From the NCBI RefSeq assembly GCF_963576545.1, contig NC_083637.1, positions 19,898,507 to 19,962,506 on the forward strand: a DNA stretch of 64,000 nt, in the 5' to 3' direction. How positions within the stretch are numbered: position 1 is the stretch's first letter; every line of letters starts with the position of its first letter. The notes under the pieces were generated by a model, which worked only from the letters and a program-made list of their open reading frames with translations, made no database searches and was not told the DNA's origin. Below are positions 12,301 to 56,200 of the stretch, in pieces. The stretch comes from Limanda limanda (lineage: Eukaryota > Chordata > Actinopteri > Pleuronectiformes > Pleuronectidae). Position numbers and translations under genes: made by a program.

Positions 12301-13251
12301 TTCGTCCGGAGAGGCCTGAACTCTTCTACCTTTTGAATTTGCCACAAAGTACAACTTAGAACAGTCAATGATACAAACATAAACATTACAAGACATTGGC
12401 TGATCGGTACGTATCCATTAATGGAGACACAAAAACACAATGTCAGATAAAATCTAACCCGTGAATTATCAGATTACACCAATTCTCAATTCTTTTGCAG
12501 CCAAGGACCAACTGCAAGATAAAGCCTATTTTGGGGAGCCCTTACTCTCACAAGAGAAATGTCTATATTAGACATGTATTTAAAATATTTTCACGCGGTC
12601 AACATAGAAGATCCATACATATTAATAATTTAATGGATGATTCTGGAAACTTATCACAGATCCCGGGGTTTTGTGGGCCTCCATTTCAAAACCACTGATA
12701 AGGAGCAAGTGAATAAAGTCTCACTTCAAATAGGCACTACACAGTAATAATAATATTATCAATACAATTGTCAATTAGAGTCAATACAAGTTTCCACCTG
12801 GATTGTAAACTGTAAAGTGTCATGTTAACTGTTGGCGGAATTTTCCCATCTACATTTAGTTTATTGATATTTAGGTTAAAATAAAACGAATAAATACAAA
12901 AACATAAACTTACATTTCTGATGGTAGTTGTATATTGTTCAACCTTGGCATGAGGGAAGGAAACTGTTCCCTCAGCCACGTTCCAGCTAAAGCTATAGAA
13001 AACAACGAAATGAACTCTGGGCTGAATTACCTGTCCAGAAGGAAAAAGGCAACGTCAGCGTGGCTCTTAAAACATTTGTCCCTCAGCAGCGATTTCCATC
13101 TGGGATAGGCCACGCCCAGAGTTATCCTGGATTTCTGGAGTCGCTTGAGCCGGTTCAGTCTTGCCTCTTCGCGTTTCTCCTTCTTTATCAGCGAGGGATC
13201 AGGCTCTTTGGGTTTTTCTTTTGCTAAACAATAATCGTGGTGTTCAAACAT
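9031..13251 (-). CDS. Uncharacterised fish protein with C-terminal CxxC pair, nine coding exons
   Basis: Nine minus-strand exons join in one frame: 13251-13031, 12992-12914, 12265-12231, 12109-12008, 11385-11329, 10744-10639, 9912-9831, 9734-9656, 9337-9031. They total 1068 nt (355 codons plus TGA at 9031-9033). All phases agree and all splice sites are GT-AG except one GC-AG. Residues 10-50 are Lys/Arg/Glu-rich and lead into SRITLGVAYPRWKSLL and SHADVAFFLLD (about 41-73). Residues 200-255 are acidic. The last exon has LIVDEACILQLF followed by cysteines at 264, 272, 275, 279, 296 and 299, including CxxC pairs at 272/275 and 296/299, then an Asp-rich tract and a polar tail. From memory, this RW..L/D..FLLD block plus a 'CLLQLF..C..C' module recurs in uncharacterised fish proteins, some with THAP-type N-termini. 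No function is assigned. The start is the first ATG in frame after an in-frame TGA. Confidence 0.78.
11464..11852. repeat. Tandem duplication containing an ATAACAT minisatellite
   Basis: Two copies of one unit lie head to tail: 11464-11624 and 11641-11852. Both begin ACCTGGCAGGCAACATCTA, continue through CAGTAGACGGGCTTTACAAA, and end near ACGTAGTAAGTGT. The second copy is longer because a seven-base ATAACAT-type repeat expanded (about 11701-11762). The sequence sits in an intron of the uncharacterised gene and looks like part of a dispersed fish repeat. Confidence 0.8.
12008..12109 (-). CDS. Exon with GC donor in the uncharacterised gene
   Basis: Acceptor TTTCTCCAG is followed by 102 nt encoding YERDAAPLTPMSERPVQVP and onward to SSWTY. 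The exon ends ACAG, followed by GCAAGT, a standard GC-type donor. The phase (two bases left over) matches the next exon at 11385. Confidence 0.55.
12231..12265 (-). CDS. 35-base micro-exon of the uncharacterised gene
   Basis: It is flanked by TTGTCTGTAG and GTTATC on the minus strand. Only the frame CNRHLAHSRFS is open, and that is the frame required by both neighbours, because the phases fit at both ends. Short exons like this are often missed or mispredicted. Confidence 0.5.
13031..13251 (-). CDS. First coding exon of the uncharacterised gene
   Basis: ATG at 13249-13251, then 73 codons and two bases before the donor GTAATT. It encodes a lysine-rich stretch and the motif RITLGVAYPRWKSLLRDK followed by FKSHADVAFFLLD. 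In the adjacent frame just upstream, a short open stretch (IVKLKKKRNQWLLELADD) also looks protein-like and ends in TGA at the start codon. The true start or a frame error here deserves checking against mRNA. Confidence 0.7.
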
Positions 13252-13370
13252 CGTCAGCCAGCTCCAGCAGCCACTGATTCCTCTTCTTCTTCAGTTTGAC
13301 AATCCGTGCTATGGCGCCACCACATTCAAGCGATCACTTCAGCGGCGCCGTGGAACAGGACATGCTCCCT
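13252..13370 (-). other. Probable 5' UTR part of the coding exon
   Basis: A minus-strand acceptor (CATATCTGCAG) ends at 13371, just upstream of the first coding exon. The stretch between it and the ATG contains stop codons in the coding frame, so it would be untranslated leader spliced to the exon near 14631. Confidence 0.4.
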
Positions 13371-14630
13371 CTGCAGATATGAAGTCATATTGTAACTTAT
13401 TATAACATACCAACAACAGAATGATTCGTCGTGACAGGAAACTAATGAACCACAGATTATGAACATTTTATCCATTTTCTGCATAATCCCAGAGATCCTA
13501 CGGCAATGCAGTGATAGGCTGCAGCATCAGGAAGTGGATCAGTAACACTAAAAAGGTGAAGCTGCTTTCAGACATGCATTGAACTCCACTTAATCTGAAA
13601 TTCTCAAAGGGGACTCTAGCCGTTTGTAGACATGACCTCCAGAGGATGTTTGCAGAATGGGATCCGGACTTTCTCTGGAGGTTGCATTCTGCTGCAGAGA
13701 CCACATGTTTGTGTTTACATCACCAGCATCGTCCTGCTGTGTTCTCACATCAGCTCACGCAGGACGTTCTCCGGAGTTTTTACAAGGGGACTGACTGAGG
13801 AACCTCCAAATAAAGTCCGGAGCTTCTCATTTCGATGTTTGCGTTCTCACATCCAGTCCCTCCAGAGAATGTCCGCAGATTGTCCAGAGCTCAGTGCAGA
13901 AGGCAAATGTCCAAATGAGAAGCTCCAGGCTTTCTGCAGACTTTCTGTGGCCAGCTCTGGATGTAAAAAACCACGTGAGACCACAGCAGGAAATCCTCTG
14001 CAATACAATATTTGTAGCTAACCTAAGTGTGAGTACACCACAGTAACCTTAACCAAACCCATCAAACTGAATTATAACAAGAAGCGAATTAATCATTGCC
14101 AAAGCCCTTTATTCAATGTCTGACACAAGGAATGAAGGTTTTGACAAAACTAGAATTGGTTCCTGTTGAGACACATCCCAGGATGGTCTGGGTTTTAGTC
14201 TTAATATACAATGATTTATTTATTGTTCATTTGTGGTTGTGCTGTAAACAACAACATGTGGCTCTACCTGCTGCACCAACCCTCACCTAAAGGCTCCGGA
14301 AGTGTGTCCAGAGGAAGTCGGGACGCAAAGCTGCGGATATACTCCGGAGTTCATGTGTGAGCATGTAAACAGCAGCCTCCTCCCCCCCCCCCCCCATGTG
14401 TCAGTCCTGCTCCCTCAGCTCCACCGGGACGCACACACACCTGCAGGGATAAAACATGGACTTTATAAAAAAAACAAGAACAACAGCTTTGTGTGTCACA
14501 TTAGCTCAGAAGCTCTGCCAGTAGATAGCAAACACACCGGAACAATAAAACGTCCCTGGCTTCGTTTTCACACCGGAACGTTTCTTCACTTGTTGATACT
14601 TGTTTCAATGTGACACCGACTCCTTCTCAC
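13371..14630 (-). other. Inferred first intron of the uncharacterised gene
   Basis: No supported coding exon was found. It holds an imperfect foldback at 13814-13931, several TCCGGAG/CTCCGGAG-type words (for example near 13770 and 14340), a C homopolymer near 14383-14394 and short CA runs. A plus-strand open frame at 13632-14021 is probably repeat-derived. Confidence 0.4.
13814..13931. repeat. Imperfect inverted repeat (foldback)
   Basis: The arms are 13814-13847 and 13898-13931, with a 50-base loop. Each arm is 34 bases and 28 of 34 positions pair. The inner core GGAGCTTCTCATTT on the left pairs perfectly with AAATGAGAAGCTCC on the right. It could be part of a non-autonomous DNA element. 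Confidence 0.75.
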
Positions 14631-14725
14631 CTCGCGGAAGCTTCGGTCCCTTTCTCTTTCTGCCTCTTTTCCTCCCTCCAGCCTCTTTATCCTCGTCCAG
14701 CGGCGGGCGCCATGTTGGTGAAGAC
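14631..14725 (-). other. Probable leader exon of the uncharacterised gene
   Basis: The minus strand reads an ATGGCGCCC context, then about 75 bases to a strong donor CGAG|GTGAGA at 14630. The ATG opens only an eight-codon frame (MAPAAGRG, stop), so the exon is treated as untranslated. Another frame reads DEDKEAGGRKRGRKRKG, which looks protein-like but lacks a nearby ATG. The 5' end is approximate. Confidence 0.45.
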
Positions 14726-14760
14726 AGCAGATACGTCACTTCCGGGTGAACTGTTCTGCA
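14700..14760 (-). promoter_or_regulatory. ETS/CRE/YY1-like promoter cluster
   Basis: Reading the minus strand, CCGGAAGTGACGTA (about 14732-14745) combines an ETS site with a CRE-like TGACGT. It is followed by ACATGGCGCC at the leader exon, similar to a YY1 initiator element. The segment is GC-rich with several CpG, unlike its surroundings. Such an arrangement is typical of TATA-less housekeeping promoters. Confidence 0.5.
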
Positions 14761-14825
14761 GGCGGCCACCAGGGGGCGATGCAGACATATTGGCTTCACT
14801 TCAGAGAACCTGTCGGGTTCATCTA
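14755..14825. repeat. Fragment of a fish interspersed repeat carrying a CTCF-like motif
   Basis: The phrase GCCACCAGGGGGCGATG followed by ATTGGCTTCACTT resembles a dispersed teleost repeat recalled from other genomes. The core matches the CTCF consensus CCASYAGRKGGC. Family assignment is from memory. Confidence 0.45.
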
Positions 14826-15856
14826 GCAGTTCTTCATTATTAGTCACTGATCTTATGACTGATGACAAAAACACACAGTACATGAAATTATCACTAAGGT
14901 TAATACACATTAATATAAACATCTGAACAATCCATAGAAATATAGACATTTCAGAGGCGTTAATTAAGACGGTAAAATCTGGCTCTAATAATCATGATGA
15001 AAATACTGTACCTGAACATTGTTATTGAATATTTGATTTATTACTTTTGAAATTATTTCCTGGTCATATGGTCATTCTCAAAATTGCACCATAGATAATT
15101 TTATTCAATGAATATCTTATTTGAAGATCTTTTTCCTCACACTCTCGCAGTTTTATCCTAATTCATTATTTGCAGTCTTTTGAATATAATAGTTTTAGAT
15201 TTGTCCAGCTGGAAAACTATAATAATAGTTATTATTCCAATGGGGTTGGACTAAAAATAGGCGATAAAGTCAGAAATTTTCAATAAACCAAATTGATATT
15301 CAGTAAAGATACTCCACAAGACAAAAACTAAAAGCGTAAAACATCTTTAAGTGAAAAGTTTGTAAAGTGATTGAGCTCTTTGCTTTTTTATTTCTAAGCA
15401 ACTATATATCAGACAAGCACTGTGCATTTTACCACACCTACATCTGACACTAGTTACTGTTTACTTCTTATAACATGTGATTAGTTGTGACAATGAAGCA
15501 AATGCAAAGTAGTCAAATTCATTTATATAAGTAAATTTTTCTGATAATTATGTACAAGGATTTTGGCTTGTAATGGAGTTTTATTACATTTCAATAGATG
15601 TAAGACTATGAAAACATCCTCCAAACACCCAATGTTTACGCATATAATTATATGTATCTTAAATTCCCAACGTTTTAATATTTGAAGGTTAATTTATGGT
15701 TCTTACATGTGTGAGTTGTCGCATTAATGTGATACTATTTTTTATTTCAGTAAAGATTTACACTAGGAAAATCGCATGAATGTTTAAGCAGTAAAAGAAA
15801 GACGTGATAGATGTGTTTCTATAAAACGTAATGCTGTGAGGTCCAAACAGCACAGT
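14790..15856. other. AT-rich intergenic segment
   Basis: It lies between the promoter of the uncharacterised gene and the inferred end of the smurf2 3' UTR. It is strongly AT-rich, with no open frame of note and no recognised RNA gene. Confidence 0.5.
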
Positions 15857-18800
15857 TTTATTGCTCAGCTTTCTGCAAGGGTACAAGAAGTTTATTACAT
15901 TGCTTCTTTATTGTCCTTATGTACAGGTGTCAGTTACAAGCTCACAGAGCAGCTGATGTGAAAAACTATGAACACGTATACTGTCATAATAAATACAAAA
16001 ACAGAGAGAGGATCAGAGAAATCAAACATGGTGCAGTTGAAAAGAAAAGTTGTTTGTTTTGTACTGAATTCAATCAAAAGTCATTTTCACATATGCTGCA
16101 CGCGCTCATTAAAACTGCACATGAAACTAAATCTGTGCTAAAACTGTGTGTGTGTTGGGGGGGGGGGGCTGGTTTGTTGTTTGTAACAAATTAAACATAA
16201 CGCGTTGAGATCAGAAGATTAATCAGATCAGAGAAGACAAAAATGTATTTTCATCAAAGATTGATCAATTTAACATTGAAGAATAAGTTGGAACAGATTA
16301 TGTGTTAATGTATCATTTGGCTGCTGGACTGAGGACACGTGTGATCTCCCCTAGTTGAAGTTTTCAACCCCCACAAAATTTTGCACTGCAGACTGAACCA
16401 GCCAGAAAACTTGGTGCAGATGAAAAGTAACAAAGATCAGAAGAGGAGTGTGTGCACTGGACAAACATACGTGTGTGTGCATATCAAGAACATGTGTGTA
16501 TATATATACACTTTATCTACAAAGAAGATCAATCAGTCCATTAACTATTTGGTGAATAGAAGGAAGTGTCTGATTATAACTTGGAGCCCACGTATGCATA
16601 TTATGTGCAAAAGAACTTGTAATGCATTTCTTCTCTGCCTCTGAGTGGAGTTATTATTAAAAGGTAAAAGTCTAAGAAATTCTCTGTAGCTGTAAAAAAA
16701 AAACATAGACGATGTCACTGTACTATTTTTGTTTTGTCTCACGATAACAGACAAATAATAAGAAAGTTTTCTGAGGTTCTGCTGACAAACTGTTCACGGT
16801 TGCAAATAAATGAAGGATACATATTCAAATTAATGATTTATCTGAGTCAACATATTTCCAGAGAGTAATAATTAAGCAAATAAATAGGCTTGATCTCTCG
16901 AGCTTTAGTTCATGCAGAGTTTTTTTTTATTTTGGCTCTGGTGATGGAGATTCTCCTCACTGGGGCATCTCTGGTTCTAACATTTTCACTGTGAAGCATC
17001 AGTCGGCAGATAAAACCCCCGAGGATGTGAGTCTGCCGACAGCGTTCAGGCCATTCCACGGCATTTCTAAATTCATGTGGCAAACAGACTTGTTGTGCAT
17101 ATGAAACAATGTGGTCGTCTGTGGTGTTTGGTATTTTATGGTGACACAGATGTCAGGAGCAGCAAATATGGCCTTTCTTGTTCTCCTATGAAGGTGTGTG
17201 TGTGTGTGTATGTATGTCAAAAAGTGAATGTGATCGACATCTCACTTCAACTCTCACTCTATAGTGAGTCTTACAACAGGTCCTCTGAAATAGAGTTTGC
17301 ACTAAAACCAGTTTGACCCCTTCTCACATACCAAACTCATGAATGTAAAAAAAAAAGAAAAAAAGAACAACTTCACCTGAGAATGCAAAGAGGTCTGTGA
17401 CAGACGGCAACATGCTTGCATTTAAATTGAACAGAAAGAGGAAAAAAGCAACAATATACAAAATAGCTATGCATTTGTACTCACACATATGTATATATAT
17501 ATACATATACATATGTATATGTATATATATGTATATATACTCAAACATTACATGTGTATAGATACTTTTTACTCTGTATATTTCTAATGTAATCGAGTAG
17601 CAAATAAAAACATGATATATTTGAATGTAAGGTGAAGAAGCCGTCCTGACATCACTGCTGAGTTTGTAAAGTGCTGTAAAGTGACATGAGAGAGAGGAAA
17701 GAAATACTTCTGCTTTATTCAACTGATGAAAATAGACGTCCACCTTTAAAGGCCGTTTGATGACGCCTGTGTGATGAGCTACGCTGGGTTGGATAGAATG
17801 AAAAGAACCCCCCCGAAAAAAATAAAATCAAAACATGCATACTTGTAACCGCTGGAGAAAAGGAAGACAAACCGGACTCGAACGATGAGGTTCAATTAGC
17901 TTCACGGTGACATACACAGGATACCGGGTCAGCAGAGGTGACGGGAGCTTGTTTACAAAATGTCTACCTTCCTCGCACACATACGTTCATTTGTGTAAAC
18001 ATGCAGAAACACACACACACACAGGTTTACGAGCGCTGTGGCCAAAGTGTGCAGTGGTTCAGGGTTGAACAAACAAAAAAGGATTCAAGCCGCCTCCTTC
18101 TTCTTCTTCTTCTTCACCAGAGTCCGTCCTCCTCTCGTCTTTGAACAATCACAGACTCGACTCAAAAACGCCACAAGACCTAAGACCTCCTGCTGTGCGT
18201 CCGAGTCGGGCTGCGTGAGTTTCATTTCAAAATGATTTGTACCAATTTTTATTTTATGTTTTTATAGGTACAAAATAACTGCTGGTGTAAAAATGTAACT
18301 AATTCTGTAACGTTGTTCTTCTATTCTGAATCGTAAATGACGTGAGCAGTCAACTTGCACAACAGATGATGCAGATCATTTTGGAATAAAACCCTTCAGC
18401 TGTCAAAGAGCTGCACTGAGGTAGGATGGATTCATGGCGCTCCCGTACTGGCTGAGGTTGAGATGGCTACTTAGGGCAAGATATGGCTACCAGCAATGTT
18501 GCATATTCAGTAGCATGACGAGGATCATTTTAATCAGCTCAAAATGCAAAACGAAAATAGAGCCTCACATTTCTCATTTTTTAAAACACTACAACTGCAT
18601 GTTAATAATCTGCTTCCTTATATGATTAGACTCAAAGTAAGGTGACCAGACATTGGAGGGTTTTTTTCACCTTTTCTGGGGGGAAAAAAAAACCATCCAC
18701 TCCACATGATAAGAAAATTGATTTAGGAAAACGCTGCAGCACTTAATTTGCTCTCTGTATTTCACATGATCGACACCAAAACAAAAAAAAAACAAACAAG

Positions 18801-19008
18801 ACAAAAAAGGATTTGCGATGATTCTAGCAGCTGTTCAAACGGGACGTGGACAGCGGTGAGATAAGAGGAAGACTGCAGGCTGGTCAAAGAGAAACGGGTC
18901 CGACTCACAGTGAGCCCGTCGGCATGTCACAATTACAATAACAAATCGCTCAGAGTCTCGCACACAGGTACACATGTTCATGCACAAACACACTCTCCTA
19001 TGCGTCTC
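15857..19008 (-). other. smurf2: smurf2 3' UTR (inferred)
   Basis: No other gene is visible between the smurf2 stop codon and TTTATT at 15857-15862, which reads AATAAA on the minus strand. A second AATAAA (plus-strand TTTATT) is at about 15907. The region is AT-rich with an AT palindrome near 17486-17545, a G run at 16158-16167 and short CA runs. Long 3' UTRs are usual for SMURF2. Both the boundary and the full-length continuity are inferred. Confidence 0.45.
17486..17545. repeat. AT-rich imperfect palindrome (GTATAT)n
   Basis: Alternating GTATATATAC and ATACATATGTAT words create a self-complementary stretch inside the inferred smurf2 3' UTR. Confidence 0.6.
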
Positions 19009-53267
<34,259 letters not shown>

Positions 53268-56200
53268 CTGGAAGAGAACAAACACAGGGAGATGTTAATA
53301 ACATGTAAAAATGTATCTGTGGATGATATTGCCAAACACTAGATCCAGATAAAACGATATCGATAATTATCACAATAAATGCCCCCTTATTTATTTTTGT
53401 TTAAACCTTAGTGAAGGCTTTAAACTCTTCTTGATGACATTTCGATAAGGCTAACCCTTTCTCTCTAAGAACATTTCAGGTAAAAGCCAATTTATATATT
53501 AATCAATTTCTTTCTTTGCTGCAAAATTGAACATAGTTTTTTCTCAGTATTTAGTGCTTTTTTTTGTCGACACATTCATTCGACCATCATCACTGCGCCC
53601 TCACAGGCCAGGACACCAGTCCTTTTTTGAGTTTCTCCTTGTAAAATATTGAGTAGCCGAGCACTCTTTCCTGTGTGTGAAGCTAATCCCAGGGGTGATG
53701 CATCAAAGACAACATACAGTGGCTTTCAGCAGAGACAGAGAACGAAAGCTGCAAGTATGTATGAGGGTTTGTTCCGCTGTTGTCTTTCTATGTCCCTCCT
53801 CTAAACGTCTCCATCCTGGTGTGTCGTAAGGCAGAGGTGAACTGAAGCAGCCGAGTGCTTTCTTTGAAGCTCGCTTGACAGCGCTGTGACTGTTACGGAG
53901 CACAACAAAGGAAGCAGCTACAATCAAGAGCAATGGAAGAGAAAACTAATGCAGGGAGTGTATCAAACACATCAGGGAACTTTAAACTTGTGAAAGTGAG
54001 TTAAACAAGCCTCACTGCCTGCCTGCAGACTCAGAAGAGGTATTAAGCTTGAAGCAAAGAAACAGAAAAGAAGGGACATAAAAAAAAAAACTCTCTGCCA
54101 GTGCTTCGACTCGTCCTTATGTTTTCAATATTCACTGCTGTCATGGTCATGGGGTTTTAATTCATTATTGATACAGGTACAGGTGACCCCTTTTCAAACA
54201 ACATCATGGCTATAGTCACCAAGCAAATTAGTACGTGCCTCACTTGAGCTGTTACTACAAGATTTAAGTCCAAGTTATAGAAAAGGAAGAGATCTGTTGC
54301 AGTTCAATGCCAAGACCTGAACAGAGACCAAAATGACACAGTGCGACAAATCAGACACAATCACAACATGGGAACGGACAATCAACACAAACAGAATTAC
54401 ACCGACTGGCTCGACCAAACGAACACTAACCATCATCTTGTCAGGGGAAATTACACCGTCAAATCTCACAGTATCGGCGCATGCCAAATCGAAGGCAGCC
54501 AGAAAAAAACCTCCTGTGGGATCAGATGGACACCGAGGCCTGAATTCTGTGCAGAATATTTGTGGAACTACAATCCAACATCCACTAAAGTTTAAATGAG
54601 TCATAATCCTTCACCCAAAGACTTCTTTTTAATTTATATGCATGAGCCTATTTGCACACATTTTCCAGGATATTAGGAACAGATGCTGATGACAAATTTG
54701 AGGCCAAATGTTGTGATTGAGTATATCTGGGTTCACAATGTGAAACAGGGTAACGAAGAACATGGCTTTAGTTAAATTCTGATATAACATGCAATCCAGG
54801 CAGTGACAAACTATGCCTGATCCATGGTATTTTGGTTCATTTCATTTACTTATTCACAAATAGAGATGCAAATCCCATATCATGACGACATTTAGCTCAC
54901 TTGACAAAGGACAGTGTTTCCCACTATGAAATGTATCCCTCTACAGTTTAATAATGAACCATTCTTTTTCCACTTCTCATTGTAACGTAAAAGATCACAA
55001 CAGTTGATTCATTTTAGAGCTGTGTCTGTCTCATACACAAAACAGGACAGACCCATAAGTCAAAGTTGGAGCGGCCATCATGAGGACAAAGAGTTAGCCT
55101 GCCGCACAAACAGCCTCATACTTAATTGCTGGGTCATCTCACTTCATTGATTTAAATATCTCATTCTGAAAATGGAGCTCTGATGTCATGAACCTGGCTA
55201 CTTAAAACTATTCCAATAAATCTGGACAATGTATGGGTGGTGTTAGCTGAGTCGCTGTGGGTGCTCACCATGCTGAAGAGCTGCCACTGGTAAGTACCTC
55301 AGGTTGAACTGACTGTACTTGGCTCTCTGGTTAGTGGTTACCATACTGTGATGAAGATTAAGGGATTAACCTGCACACTGCCAAATTACCTCAGCAACAA
55401 TTACCACAAAGGGAAAAGCCTCTTTCATTGTTATCAATGGGCTTTCACCAGCTGTGCTGTGAGGAAGAGGAGGTTGCCACAACTGATGACGATGAATAGG
55501 TTCAAAGGAGGCATTCATTACACAATGAAGAAATTATGACAAATGGGGGTGTAAAGTTTACAGAGATACAATCCACCAGGAAGGTTTGTAAGGATTTGGG
55601 AAACACAAAAATTGTGCTAAACTAAATTCCACACGTATCAGCATTAGAGCCGCAGCTAAATATTAATTTATCATCTTAATCAGTAAATTATTTTCTAGAT
55701 AATCGATTTATATAACACTTACCCTGTCAAATGTCAGAAACTAGTGAAAGTGCCATTTTAATGTCAGGACAAAAAAAAGCTACATTTGACTGTTTTTCTG
55801 AATTTTTTGGGGGGGATTTACTAAATGGTAAATTGTTGTAACTTGCACCTCATACAAGGCGTCTGCATTATAGATAAACTGAAGAACTCTGAAACCTGGA
55901 AAAAGCATCTTTGCAAAAGGCCTCATTGAATTTGCAAGATCGACCTGGCAAATTATGTTGTAAATATTATCTGGGCTTTTGCAAACGCTGCCACTCTGAA
56001 TCCTCGCATCAATGAGGGATCAGATCTCATCTCTGCAACCCCGTGTGAATCCTGCAGTGTTGAATAGCTACCACGTGAGCAGGCGGACCATGGTGACCCG
56101 GGGCTGGCAAAGGACCAGACTCATTAAGATCCTTACACGGAAAGCTAGGTCAACTAGGACTTGGTAAACGACCGGCAAGCCCAGGGTCGAGCTGCCCTGT

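Noticed and set aside
13632..14021. 129-codon plus-strand open frame
   Set aside because: It overlaps the foldback, has no recognised domain and no splice or promoter context; probably repeat-derived.
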